From positions 3,272 through 47,974 of the forward strand of contig JACOEJ010000008.1 in assembly GCA_024998645.1 (NCBI GenBank): 44,703 bases of DNA, in the 5' to 3' direction. Under the pieces are notes generated by a model that saw only the letters and a program-made list of their open reading frames with translations, was not told the origin of the DNA and did not search any database. The translations under genes were made by a program, and so were the position numbers. How positions within the stretch are numbered: the first letter of the stretch is position 1; each line of letters opens with the position of its first letter. Below, one piece after another: positions 1-8,523 of this stretch. This DNA comes from Nitrospira sp. (GTDB taxonomy: Bacteria; Nitrospirota; Nitrospiria; Nitrospirales; Nitrospiraceae).

Positions 1-2
1 TC

Positions 3-59
3 GATCTTCCGTTGGATCCCGATCTGCCGATCGGGACCGCGGGAACGCGGATGCGCTAG
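3..59 (+). CDS. 3' end of an upstream gene (partial, unidentified)
   Basis: The third forward frame is open from the window edge to a TAG at 57-59 and would encode a short C-terminus ending LPIGTAGTRMR. The rest of the gene lies outside the window, so no function can be given. The stop falls immediately before the palindromic repeat at 60-182, which fits a gene end. The other two frames are also open over this short stretch, so the frame choice is tentative. Confidence 0.3.
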   Translation, partial: DLPLDPDLPIGTAGTRMR

Positions 60-182
60 CAGGCTGTTGAGAAAGTCCGCCAGCGGCGTTCTCGCTTCGC
101 GCCGAGGCTCAACGTACCGCCCGCGTACGCCTCGCCTCCGCGCTCGCTGCGGCCTTGCTGGACGGCCTTTCTGAACAGCCTG
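60..182. repeat. ~123 bp imperfect palindromic repeat element
   Basis: The left end (caggctgttgagaaagtc) matches the reverse complement of the right end (caggctgttcagaaaggc), and the similarity continues inward through ccgccagc/ccgtccagc. The inner halves also partly pair around a central cgtac. The whole element can therefore fold as one long imperfect hairpin. From memory it resembles a dispersed intergenic palindrome common in Nitrospira genomes; that is recollection, not a search result. It lies between a gene end and the start of the propeller gene and has no coding potential of its own. It could be a MITE- or REP-like element, and might also act as a transcription terminator. Confidence 0.7.
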
Positions 183-210
183 CGTCCGGCACATTGTTAG
201 TGTGAAGACG

Positions 211-238
211 TGACGAGTGATGGGTGACAGGGATGGGA
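211..238. repeat. Degenerate heptanucleotide tandem repeat at gene start
   Basis: Four consecutive 7-mers (tgacgag, tgatggg, tgacagg, gatggga) lie directly before and across the possible start codons of the propeller gene. The period of 7 is visible by eye, but the units are degenerate. A second period-7 repeat occurs at the start of the lipoprotein gene near 1899. Confidence 0.4.
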
Positions 239-244
239 ATAAGA

Positions 245-1351
245 ATGTGGTATGAGTGCCGGCTATTCATGTCGCGCGTAATGCGTGGCACATCGCTGAG
301 TCTGTTGTGCTGCATGCTGGCGACGGTCGCATGGGGGGCAGAGCCGCCGGCTCCGCCGCTGGATATGCCTTCTCCGCATGGGCAGGTGCCGGATAGCGGG
401 GCATTCGGGCCGGATGGTCCGTTCGGGCAAACCATTGCGAGCGTGCAAGCGCTGACACTCTCCGGCAAAGATACGATCTATGCCGGTTCTTTCGGTAACG
501 GCATTTTCCGCAGCAGCGACCGGGGCGGCACCTGGACGGGCGTCGGTGCCGGCATCAATGATCCCTTCATCCTCACCATGGCGACCGGGCGCGACGGAGC
601 GATCTATGCCGGAACGTTCCGGGGCGGCGTGTTCCGGTCTAAAGATGAGGGCAAGTCCTGGCAGTCGATCAACGACGGGCTGAAGCGGCTGGAGATCAAG
701 GCACTGCTGGTGACCAACGAAGGGCTCTATGCCGGGACGTCGGGCGGGGCCTATCGCTTGAACGCAGCCGGTGATAAATGGACGATCGTGACCACCGGGT
801 TGGACGACGTGCTGGTCCATTCACTGGTGCGGTCGACCGACGGCACGCTCTTCGCCGGCACCTCGGGCAAAGGCATCCTCCGGTTCAAGCAGAACGCCAC
901 CGGATGGGTCCGTATGCAACAGGGCCTCAAAGACCATGAGGGCATGATCGAGAATTTTATCCGGGTTCTGGCCATCGACCGGGAGCAGGGAATCTATGCC
1001 GGCACCTTCGACGGCGGAGTTTTCCGCAGCGGAGACGGCGGGTCCAGCTGGAAGGCGATCAGCCGCGCCCTGCCCAACGATTCCATTCGAGGCATCGTGA
1101 TCATCGATGAGGGGCTGATCGTAGCGACGGGCAACGGCATTTTCAAGACGGTCGATAAGGGGCGGCAGTGGACGCCGCTGAACAAAGGGCTGACGAACCT
1201 CTCGATTCAAGTGATGACCGGAGGCGGGACTGGGCCGCTGTATGCCGGGACAAGTTCAGGGGTATTCCGCAGCGACGATGGGCAGAGTTGGGTGGCAGTC
1301 AATCAGGGATTGGATGCGGGGTTGGCCCCGCCGCCATTCCGATTTCGATAA
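245..1351 (+). CDS. Secreted seven-repeat beta-propeller protein (BNR/Ycf48-like)
   Basis: After a signal peptide (hydrophobic core LSLLCCMLATVAWGA, cleavage likely after WGA), the protein consists almost entirely of seven repeats of about 40 residues. Typical units begin IYAGTF or LYAGTS, continue GGVFRS.D.G.SW and end near a Gly-Leu. Repeats of this kind form blades of sialidase/BNR or Ycf48-like beta-propellers, so a seven-bladed periplasmic or extracellular propeller is inferred. No catalytic residues can be assigned, and such proteins often act as scaffolds or assembly factors. The start is uncertain: GTG 224, ATG 233, ATG 245 and ATG 269 are in frame. I chose 245 because GGGA lies 6 bases upstream; 269 would give the most conventional signal peptide. 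The cyclophilin gene follows 19 bp downstream and may be co-transcribed. Confidence 0.8.
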   Translation: MWYECRLFMSRVMRGTSLSLLCCMLATVAWGAEPPAPPLDMPSPHGQVPDSGAFGPDGPFGQTIASVQALTLSGKDTIYAGSFGNGIFRSSDRGGTWTGVGAGINDPFILTMATGRDGAIYAGTFRGGVFRSKDEGKSWQSINDGLKRLEIKALLVTNEGLYAGTSGGAYRLNAAGDKWTIVTTGLDDVLVHSLVRSTDGTLFAGTSGKGILRFKQNATGWVRMQQGLKDHEGMIENFIRVLAIDREQGIYAGTFDGGVFRSGDGGSSWKAISRALPNDSIRGIVIIDEGLIVATGNGIFKTVDKGRQWTPLNKGLTNLSIQVMTGGGTGPLYAGTSSGVFRSDDGQSWVAVNQGLDAGLAPPPFRFR

Positions 1352-1370
1352 CCAATGAAAGGATCAGGAT

Positions 1371-1880
1371 ATGGCAGACGCAGGTAGTACGACGAAGGCG
1401 ACGATCAGCGTGGCGAGCAAAGGGCAGGCGTTGGGCGACATTGTGTTGAAATTTTTCCCCGACGTGGCGCCGGGCCATGTGAAGAACTTTACCGATCTCG
1501 CGAAGAAGGGCTTCTATAACGGGACCACCTTCCATCGCGTCATTCCCGGGTTCATGATTCAGGGCGGCGATCCCAACAGCAAGAATCCCGACCGGTCGAT
1601 GCACGGCATGGGCGGTCCCGGCCATAAAGTGAAGGCGGAGTTCAACAGCAAGCCGCATAAGCGCGGTATCGTGTCGATGGCCCGATCGAACGATCCGGAC
1701 AGCGCCGGCTCGCAATTCTTTATCTGCGTGGCCGATGCCAATTTTCTGGATTGGCAGTACACGGTGTTTGCCGAAGTCGTGAGCGGGATGGATGTGGCGG
1801 ACAAAGTCGTCGGCATGAAGCGCGACGGGAACGACAATCCCTTCGAACGCGTCGAGATGACGGTCACCATCACGGAGTAA
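1371..1880 (+). CDS. ppiB: Cyclophilin-type peptidyl-prolyl cis-trans isomerase
   Basis: This 169-residue protein is a single cyclophilin domain. It catalyses cis-trans isomerisation of peptide bonds before proline. The active-site segment FHRVIPGFMIQGGD (residues 54-67) holds the catalytic Arg56 with Phe61 and Gln64, and the second conserved block SAGSQFFI follows. No signal peptide is present, so it should act in the cytoplasm, like PpiB. The length agrees with bacterial single-domain cyclophilins. The start has an AAGGAT-type ribosome site about 8 bases upstream. The gene follows the propeller gene closely in the same direction. The symbol is given by family type; paralogues are common in such genomes. 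Confidence 0.93.
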   Translation: MADAGSTTKATISVASKGQALGDIVLKFFPDVAPGHVKNFTDLAKKGFYNGTTFHRVIPGFMIQGGDPNSKNPDRSMHGMGGPGHKVKAEFNSKPHKRGIVSMARSNDPDSAGSQFFICVADANFLDWQYTVFAEVVSGMDVADKVVGMKRDGNDNPFERVEMTVTITE

Positions 1881-1890
1881 CGTGCCGGGT

Positions 1891-1977
1891 ACTGAGCTAT
1901 GAGTGCTGGGCGGGGAAGCAAGTCCAAGCGTATCGGGGTGGCGAGGTTTGTCCTCTGCTTAGCACTCAGCACTCAGT
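1891..1977. repeat. Inverted repeat spanning the lipoprotein gene start
   Basis: The left arm actgagctatgagtgct (1891-1907) pairs with the right arm agcactcagcactcagt (1961-1977), with only two or three mismatches in 17 positions. The arms are built of 7-base units (gagtgct / cactcag). The ATG at 1899 lies inside the left arm, and the right arm encodes part of the signal peptide. It could form a hairpin that limits translation of the lipoprotein or ends the cyclophilin transcript. Confidence 0.55.
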
Positions 1978-2654
1978 TCGTAGGACTACTCCTCCTGACC
2001 GGCTGCGCCATTCCGCAGGTGCCGTCACGGACGATCTATGAAGATCCCGTGAACTATGTGCGGCTGGAAGAGGATCGCGGCTATCTCGTGGAGTGGCCGC
2101 CGAGCCACAACAGCCATCCGGCGGCGCTGGGGCCGGAAGTGCTGCGGCCTCTGTTGCAAGGGCTGGTCATTCAAGAGCATCGGATCTGGCTGCAACGCTG
2201 GATTGCGGGCGACGCGCCGTTCCAGGCGGCGTTTCAGGATCAGGAGATTGCGCTGCTGTCGGCGCAGCTGGCGGAGGCGCTGGCCCAGGCCAAGCCCAAC
2301 GAGCGGGTGACCTTTTATCTGAGCGAGCCGCAAGCCTCGACCAAACGTGTCGTGACGTCGGGCGGCCTGTACATGAAGGGCACGGAGCTGCATCTGATAT
2401 TGGGAAACTGGCAGATCGTCTACGGGATTCCCACCTATGGGATGATCTACGACCGGCGCTATCCGATGCGGCCGACAGCGGCGAAGGGGTTTGATTTGTT
2501 CTTCCAGCCGCACGAAGCGATGCGGCGCACGCAGAGCAGCTGGATCGACGGAGTGCTGGCCAACGGGGCGGACGAAGTGGTCATCGATCTCAGCAAACTG
2601 CCGCCTCCTCCGGCGGTTTCCTCCACGACCTCCGGCAGCCAGCCGGAGAACTGA
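1899..2654 (+). CDS. Hypothetical lipoprotein
   Basis: I do not recognise the family. The N-terminus has a hydrophobic stretch ending in a lipobox (LLTGC, Cys36 from this start), so the mature protein is probably lipid-anchored in the cell envelope. The mature part has about 215 residues with mixed alpha/beta composition and a proline-rich C-terminal tail (PPPPAVSST). A GTG at 1938 would give a shorter, more typical 22-residue lipoprotein signal. The ATG at 1899 sits within an inverted repeat and has no strong ribosome site, so the start is uncertain. The gene lies 18 bp after the cyclophilin gene and converges on the TolC gene 29 bp downstream. Confidence 0.7.
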   Translation: MSAGRGSKSKRIGVARFVLCLALSTQFVGLLLLTGCAIPQVPSRTIYEDPVNYVRLEEDRGYLVEWPPSHNSHPAALGPEVLRPLLQGLVIQEHRIWLQRWIAGDAPFQAAFQDQEIALLSAQLAEALAQAKPNERVTFYLSEPQASTKRVVTSGGLYMKGTELHLILGNWQIVYGIPTYGMIYDRRYPMRPTAAKGFDLFFQPHEAMRRTQSSWIDGVLANGADEVVIDLSKLPPPPAVSSTTSGSQPEN

Positions 2655-2683
2655 TCTGACAGGCTGATCTTTTCAACATCCTG

Positions 2684-4042
2684 TCATCGGATAGTCGGAT
2701 CGATTTGCAGCTGCGCACTGCCGCCGGCGGCATAGGCCAGTGTCACTTCGGCGATTTTGTAATCGTACTGCGCCTCGGCCAGTTTGGTTTGCGCCGTGGT
2801 CAACCCCACTTCCGACTGCGTGACTTCCACGATGGTGCCGAGGCCGAGTTTGTACCGCTGCTTGGCGAGGCTCAAGGCTTCCTGAGCGGTCTTCACCAGC
2901 TCCTCCGCCAGCTTGATCTGCTGGGTGAACGTCACCGCATCGAGATAGGCGTTCGTGACCTGTTGCGTGAGGGCCTGTTCGATGTTGCTGCTCTGGGCCT
3001 GGGCCGCCGCCTGCTGGGCCGCCGCTTCCTTCACCTGGTTTTCGATAAGTCCGCCGGTAAAGAGCGGCATGGAGACCATTCCGCCAGCGGACCACCAGCC
3101 GCCGGTTGTCACATTGCGGTTGGGGTCGAAGGTGTCGTAGTAGCCGCCGCTCGCGATGGCGGAGACCGTCGGCAGGTATTGGCTTTTCATGGCCCGTTTC
3201 TTTGCCTCCGCCGATGCGGTCTGTTCCTTGGCTCGTTTCAACTCCGGATGGGTCAGGCTGTCTGAGATCAAGTCAGCGAGCGCGCGAGGAATTTTCACAT
3301 CGGTCGTGACGTCTTCCAGCGTGTAGTCTTCCGACCCGGCGATGCCCATGGTGCGATTGAGATCGGCGAAGCTGGATTTCAAATCATTCCGGCTGCGGAC
3401 GAGCAGCGATTCCGCATTGACCAGCTCCACTTTGACCAGATCCAGATCCAGTTTGGACTTCAGCTGTTGCCGATAGAGGGTCTCGATCTGGCCGGTAATG
3501 ATCCCGCGTTCCCGCACCGTTTCTTCCGCGATGTGGACGAGCTTCTGGCGTTTGAGACTGTTCAAATAGCTGCGTTGAATGGAGACGATCACGAGCGCGC
3601 GCCGGGCGTTGACGTCCTGTTCCTGGGCCCGCTCGCCGTATTGGGAAGATTCCACCAGATTTTTCGTAAAGCCGAAATCGTAGATCCGCTGGCTCGCCAG
3701 CACCCCGGCCGTATAGGTGCTCAAGTTGGGTTGGAGCAAGCCACCACCGACAAGGAAGCGGGGATTGAGACGCCCGGACCCGGCGGTGCCGTCGGCATTC
3801 GCAAAGACTTGCGGATAGTAGAGCGACTTGGTCTGATCCGTCCTCGCACTGGAGGCGGCAAGACCGGCGTTGGCTTCCTGCACGACGGGATGGTTCTGCA
3901 GACCGGTTTCAATCGCCTGCTGCAAGCCGAGAAAGCGGCCTTTGGCCGCACCGTCACCGGACCCGGCCGGTTGGGCCATTGCCAGTGCGGGAATCGCCAG
4001 CATCATGGCGAAGAGGAATGCGGTCGATCGAGTGGTTGTCAT
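2684..4042 (-). CDS. TolC-family outer membrane efflux protein
   Basis: The 452-residue protein has a signal peptide ending AMA-QP (about residue 23). Two duplicated long helical regions with small beta segments follow, as in TolC-type outer membrane channel proteins. Characteristic features are the YxLGLGTIVEVTQSE segment near the C-terminus and the alanine/glutamine-rich coiled-coil stretches. It would form the trimeric outer-membrane exit duct for the pump encoded upstream. It is the last gene of a minus-strand operon and overlaps the adaptor gene by 4 bases (ATGA), so translation is probably coupled. The length fits the family. The substrate cannot be told from sequence. Confidence 0.93.
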   Translation of the reverse strand: MTTTRSTAFLFAMMLAIPALAMAQPAGSGDGAAKGRFLGLQQAIETGLQNHPVVQEANAGLAASSARTDQTKSLYYPQVFANADGTAGSGRLNPRFLVGGGLLQPNLSTYTAGVLASQRIYDFGFTKNLVESSQYGERAQEQDVNARRALVIVSIQRSYLNSLKRQKLVHIAEETVRERGIITGQIETLYRQQLKSKLDLDLVKVELVNAESLLVRSRNDLKSSFADLNRTMGIAGSEDYTLEDVTTDVKIPRALADLISDSLTHPELKRAKEQTASAEAKKRAMKSQYLPTVSAIASGGYYDTFDPNRNVTTGGWWSAGGMVSMPLFTGGLIENQVKEAAAQQAAAQAQSSNIEQALTQQVTNAYLDAVTFTQQIKLAEELVKTAQEALSLAKQRYKLGLGTIVEVTQSEVGLTTAQTKLAEAQYDYKIAEVTLAYAAGGSAQLQIDPTIR

Positions 4043-5256
4043 GGTTTCGCTCCTTCGTATGGCGAGGGGGGCTGGCCTGCTGAACGCCGCTCGAATTTTT
4101 GTTGCGCGGGCTTGGCTTCAGGCAATTTGAACGGGGCGGCCTGCACCGGTGAACCTTCCAGGAGTTTCCGCTTCCCGACCACCACCACGTCTTCTGTACC
4201 ATTCAGTCCGCTGGTGATCTCCATCCACTTGCCGTTCGTGATGCCGGTCTGTATCGGTACAGACTTGGCTTTGCCTTGCGAGACGATGAAGACGGATTTG
4301 CCTTTCGGCCCGCTGATCACCGCTTGCGGCGGCAGGGCCAGCGCCTCAGGAATCTCGCGCAGGTCCAGTGCGAGTTCCGCATAGGTGCCGGGCCGCAAGA
4401 CATGGTCGGGATTGGGCAGATCGAGTTCCACGAGCAGGCTGCGGGTGGAAGGATCGAGGGCGAGCGTCGAGCGGGTAATTGTGCCGGAGAAGGAACGATC
4501 CGGCAGCTCCTTCAGGAGTACCGCCGCTTTCGTCTTGCCGGGCGTGATCCAGGCGGAATCGTCCTGCGGCACGTTTGCATAGACTCGCACCGTATCCAGA
4601 TCCATGATGGTGAAGAGGGGAATGGCGGTCGTCGCGGAGGACGTTGCGATCTGGATCAAGGCGCCGGGATCGGCGAAGCGGGCGGTGACGATGCCGTCAT
4701 AGGGCGCGCGCACCTTGGTGTACTCGCGCATGGCGGCCCGTTGTTGCATGAGATTTTTTGCGCCTTCGTAGGTCGCTTCCGCCACATCCACATCCTGCTT
4801 GGCGATGACGTCCGGCGATTCGTGCAGCACCTTATCCAATCGTTCGAACGTGATTTTCTTGATCTTGTAGTCGGCCACCGCCTGCTGGTACTGCTCTTCC
4901 ACTTCTGGCGCGTCGATGATCGCCACCACCTGGTTCTTCTTCACGTGATCGCCCTTGTCCGGGCCGATCCATTTCAGATAGCCGGAGACTTTCGCGTAGA
5001 GGGTCGTTTGATAGCGCGGGCTGATATTGGCCGGCAGGGTGATGGTATAGACCAGCATCTGTCTGGACGGTTTGGTGACCTGGACATCGACGGGATGCGT
5101 CGGGTCGATCTCTACGGGGGCGCCGCTCTCGCCGGTTCCGCCATTGCCGTTTGCCGCCTGGGCTACCGGTTTTTCCGGACGCGACGGGGATTCCTGCTGG
5201 CATCCGACAGCCGGGATGAGCAGGGTGAGCAGCGCACCGGTCACAAGTCTGAACAT
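4039..5256 (-). CDS. RND efflux periplasmic adaptor (membrane fusion) lipoprotein
   Basis: This 405-residue protein begins with a lipoprotein signal (lipobox PAVGC, Cys19). It continues with the HlyD/AcrA-type order: a barrel-sandwich lipoyl half (GYLKWIGPDKGDHVKKNQVV), a helical hairpin (about residues 115-175), the second lipoyl half (VRAPYDGIVTARFADPG), and beta-barrel and membrane-proximal domains. It would link the inner-membrane permease to TolC. The permease gene ends 3 bp upstream and the TolC gene overlaps downstream, so all three are translated from one message. The Pro/Lys-rich C-terminal tail is not conserved in the family as far as I know. Confidence 0.93.
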   Translation of the reverse strand: MFRLVTGALLTLLIPAVGCQQESPSRPEKPVAQAANGNGGTGESGAPVEIDPTHPVDVQVTKPSRQMLVYTITLPANISPRYQTTLYAKVSGYLKWIGPDKGDHVKKNQVVAIIDAPEVEEQYQQAVADYKIKKITFERLDKVLHESPDVIAKQDVDVAEATYEGAKNLMQQRAAMREYTKVRAPYDGIVTARFADPGALIQIATSSATTAIPLFTIMDLDTVRVYANVPQDDSAWITPGKTKAAVLLKELPDRSFSGTITRSTLALDPSTRSLLVELDLPNPDHVLRPGTYAELALDLREIPEALALPPQAVISGPKGKSVFIVSQGKAKSVPIQTGITNGKWMEITSGLNGTEDVVVVGKRKLLEGSPVQAAPFKLPEAKPAQQKFERRSAGQPPSPYEGAKP

Positions 5257-5259
5257 GTC

Positions 5260-8200
5260 CTACATCTCCTCCGCTGTGTCAGGTCCGGCCGGCGGCTCGA
5301 TCGCCTGCACCCGGCGCCCCAGCACCAGCGCATGCATGACGGGCACGACGAGCAAGGTCATTACTGTGGAGACCGCGAGTCCTCCGACGACCGCACGCGC
5401 CAGCGGCACCATCGTTTCGTTCCCTTCGCCGAATCCCAGGGCGAGCGGCAGCAGGCCGAGTATCGTTGCGAGCGCGGTCATCAAAATAGGCCGGATGCGC
5501 CGTTTGCCCGCTTCCAACACGGCCCGTTCCGCCGAGGCTCCGGCGTGCACCATCCGATTGGCGAAATCCACGAGCAGAATACTGTTCGAGACGACGATGC
5601 CCATCATCATGAGGGTCCCGATCATCGACTCCACGTTGACCGACGTATCGGTGAAATGCAGCATGAGAATCGTCCCGATCCAGCCGAGCGGAACGGCCAC
5701 CAGAATGATCAGCGGGTCGATGAACGAGCGGAAGAGGCCGACCATCACCAGATAGATCAGCAGCACCGCCAGCGGCAGCGCGAGCGCGAAATTATTGAAG
5801 GCGGAGCGCATGTTGGCGACTTCCCCTTTGAGCTGGATCGTCACGTCTTTCGGCAGGGTCACCGTCGCGAGGGCGCGTTCGATGTCCTTGGCGACATGGC
5901 CCAGATCGTTGCCGACCGGTGTCACAAGCACGTTGATCAGCCGGGAGAGGTCGTAGTGATCGACGGAGTCCGGCCCGGTCTTCATGTTCAGGGAGGCCAC
6001 GTCGCGGAGCAGGACGGGCGGGCCGCGCCGCTCGTCCGCGGCATAGAAGCCGTTCGAGAGATCCAGGTTGCGTCCGGCGAAAGGCGTGTTCTGCAGTGCG
6101 ACGATCGATCCGCCGCTGCCGGCGGTCGTGAGCGAGGAGGTGGGGTTCAGCGGGGTGCGCGCGCCGATGATCGGAATGTTCAATAGGTCTTCTGTTTTGG
6201 TAAGCGACTGCTCCGGGTATTGAGCGAGCAGAAAATAGCCGTTGGCGGTCTTGGGATCGATCCAAAAGTTCGGGCTCAAGGCGATGTTGGAACTGATTCC
6301 GGTGATGACGTCCACGATCACGCGATCCTGAGTGATGCCGTAGTAGGCGGCCTTGGTCCGGTCCACGTCGATGTGCAGCTCGGGGTAGCTCTTGCCTTGC
6401 TTGATGCGGACATCCGCCGTGTTGGCCACCTGGGCGATCTTCTGCTGGATCTCTTCCGCGACCGGACGAATGAGGTCCAGCCGGGGACCTTTCACCTGGA
6501 TGTCGATCGGGGCGCGCAGGCCGAAGTTCAGCACGTCGCTGATGATGCCGCCGGTTTGGAACGACACCTCTACGCCGGGCAGTTCGGTGCGCAGCCTTTC
6601 CCGCATCCTGTTGACATAGTCCTCGGTCTTGCCCTCATGGCCGGTCACGAGATTCACCAGCACAAAGGCGGTGTGGTTGCCGGTGTTGGGCGCGAAGCGC
6701 GCGGCGTCGCCGAAGTAGAGGCCGGTGTTGGAGATGACCTCTTCCAGATCCTGCTTCGGGATCGTCTCCTGCACCAGTTTCTCGATGTCGGCGACGATGG
6801 CCGTCGTCTTTTCGATGCGCGAACCTTCCGGCGCGCTCACGATCATGGTGAAGTTGCCGGCATCGACCTTGGGGAAGAACTCGCTGTGGAGGCGCGGCAG
6901 AAGCAGCGCGCCGGTCCCGAGCAGCGCGAGTAGAGCCAGGATCATCACGACGCCTTTGAAGCGCACACCGGCGCGGAGCAGGGGCTGGTAGATCGCCAGC
7001 ACGAAGCGGAACCAGTCTTTCTGGTCGGTCTCTTCCTGTGAGCCGTTCCCGTGCCCGCTGTGGTAGAGGCGCGACAGCACCACCGGCGTCACCGTCATGG
7101 AGACGGCATAGTCCGCCAGCATGGCAAAGGCCACGGTCATGGCCAGCGGGACGAAGAGGTACTTGATGATGCCGGAGAAGAACATGATCGGCAGATAGAC
7201 GATCAGGATGCAGATCGTGGCGACGAGAATGGGCAGGGTCAGCTCGACGGCGCTGTCCTCCGCTGCCGAGCGGCCGTCTTTGCCCATTTCCAGATGGCGG
7301 TGCAGGTTCTCCTGCACGACGATGTTGTTATCCAGCAGGGTGCCGATCACCAGCGCCAACCCGCCGAGCGTCATGATGTTCACCGATTGGCCGGTCAGAT
7401 AGAGCGCAACCAGCGCGGCGGTGAGCGAGAGGGGAATGGCGAGGGCGACGACCAGTGCGGCCTTGATGCTGCGGAGGAAGAGAAAGATCATGAGGCCTGC
7501 CAGGCCTGCGCCGAGCAACCCTTCCTTCTGCAGATTGGCGATGGCCTGCCGGATATAGAGCGATTGATCGTAGAGGAATTTCACCGTGGTGCCGGCGGGA
7601 ATTTCGGTCAGCTTCGACAGCTTCGCGCGAATCCCGTCGGTCACTTCCAGCGTATTCGCGCCTTCCTGCCTGGTGATGGGAATGTAGGTCGCCTCGCGGC
7701 CGTTCACCCGCACGATGGAGGTTTGGATCGCCGCGCTGTCCGCCGCCGTGCCGATATCGCGCACCAGGATCGGCGTGCCGTTCACGACTTTGATGGGGAT
7801 GTCGTTGATCTGGTCCACTGCGTCGATGAGGCTGTTGGAATAGACGTAGTAGTCGAGGTCGCCGAGCTTGATATTGCCGGCCGGAATGATCGCGCTCTGC
7901 GAATTGATCGCCTTCACCACGTCGGAGGGCGAGACGCCGCGCGCTACCATCCTCGACTGATCCATGAATACGGTGATCTGCCGGACTTTGCCTCCCAGCG
8001 GAGGGCCGAACGAAATGCCGGGAATCGTGGCGATCTGCTGGCGTATGTTGAAATAGGCCAGGTCGCGGATTTCTTTCGGGCCGAGTGTGTCGCTGCTCAC
8101 CGAGAGCAGGCCTACCGGCAGGCTCGACACGCCGAACTTATAGACCGAAGGCGGATAGACGCCCGGCGGCAGCTGGCGGATGATGCTGTAGGCCAGGCTG

Positions 8201-8523
8201 GTCAGCTCCGATTGCGCCGAGTCGATACTGTATTCCGGCTGGAAGAAGACCTTGATATAGCTCATCCCCGCCAGCGACTGCGATTCGATGTGCTCGACGT
8301 AGCTCGCCTCGACGAACCGCTGCTCCAGCTTGAGCGTGATGGCGCCTTCCATCTCGCTGGGGCTCATGCCGCGGTAGAAGGTGGTGACGAGGATCGAGGG
8401 AATCTTGATTTCCGGGAAGATGTCCACGCGCATCTTCTGGTACGACACCCCGCCCAGCACGAGCGCGATCATGCAGATGGCAAAGACGGCGTAGGGATTT
8501 TTCAGCGCAGCGCGAGTCAGCAT
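5260..8523 (-). CDS. RND-family efflux transporter permease (AcrB-like)
   Basis: At 1087 residues this has the normal size and layout of an inner-membrane RND permease: TM1 at the N-terminus, a large periplasmic loop, a central group of TM helices, a second periplasmic loop, and a final TM group. Signature segments include VDIFPEIKIP near residue 34, the TM4 block GGLALVIGTLLDNNIVV and the TM10 block GIVVSNSILLVDFA. By alignment of motifs, the AcrB proton-relay pair Asp407/Asp408 corresponds to Asp398/Asn399, and Lys940 to Ser979. It thus belongs to a subgroup with a non-canonical relay. It probably exports small molecules by proton motive force. Its start overlaps the end of the response regulator gene by 7 bases. 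Confidence 0.95.
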   Translation of the reverse strand: MLTRAALKNPYAVFAICMIALVLGGVSYQKMRVDIFPEIKIPSILVTTFYRGMSPSEMEGAITLKLEQRFVEASYVEHIESQSLAGMSYIKVFFQPEYSIDSAQSELTSLAYSIIRQLPPGVYPPSVYKFGVSSLPVGLLSVSSDTLGPKEIRDLAYFNIRQQIATIPGISFGPPLGGKVRQITVFMDQSRMVARGVSPSDVVKAINSQSAIIPAGNIKLGDLDYYVYSNSLIDAVDQINDIPIKVVNGTPILVRDIGTAADSAAIQTSIVRVNGREATYIPITRQEGANTLEVTDGIRAKLSKLTEIPAGTTVKFLYDQSLYIRQAIANLQKEGLLGAGLAGLMIFLFLRSIKAALVVALAIPLSLTAALVALYLTGQSVNIMTLGGLALVIGTLLDNNIVVQENLHRHLEMGKDGRSAAEDSAVELTLPILVATICILIVYLPIMFFSGIIKYLFVPLAMTVAFAMLADYAVSMTVTPVVLSRLYHSGHGNGSQEETDQKDWFRFVLAIYQPLLRAGVRFKGVVMILALLALLGTGALLLPRLHSEFFPKVDAGNFTMIVSAPEGSRIEKTTAIVADIEKLVQETIPKQDLEEVISNTGLYFGDAARFAPNTGNHTAFVLVNLVTGHEGKTEDYVNRMRERLRTELPGVEVSFQTGGIISDVLNFGLRAPIDIQVKGPRLDLIRPVAEEIQQKIAQVANTADVRIKQGKSYPELHIDVDRTKAAYYGITQDRVIVDVITGISSNIALSPNFWIDPKTANGYFLLAQYPEQSLTKTEDLLNIPIIGARTPLNPTSSLTTAGSGGSIVALQNTPFAGRNLDLSNGFYAADERRGPPVLLRDVASLNMKTGPDSVDHYDLSRLINVLVTPVGNDLGHVAKDIERALATVTLPKDVTIQLKGEVANMRSAFNNFALALPLAVLLIYLVMVGLFRSFIDPLIILVAVPLGWIGTILMLHFTDTSVNVESMIGTLMMMGIVVSNSILLVDFANRMVHAGASAERAVLEAGKRRIRPILMTALATILGLLPLALGFGEGNETMVPLARAVVGGLAVSTVMTLLVVPVMHALVLGRRVQAIEPPAGPDTAEEM

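Noticed and set aside
2662..2692. Inverted repeat tgacagg/cctgtca between the lipoprotein and tolC genes as a bidirectional terminator
   Set aside because: Only a 7-base stem with a 16-base loop and no U-run; too weak to call.
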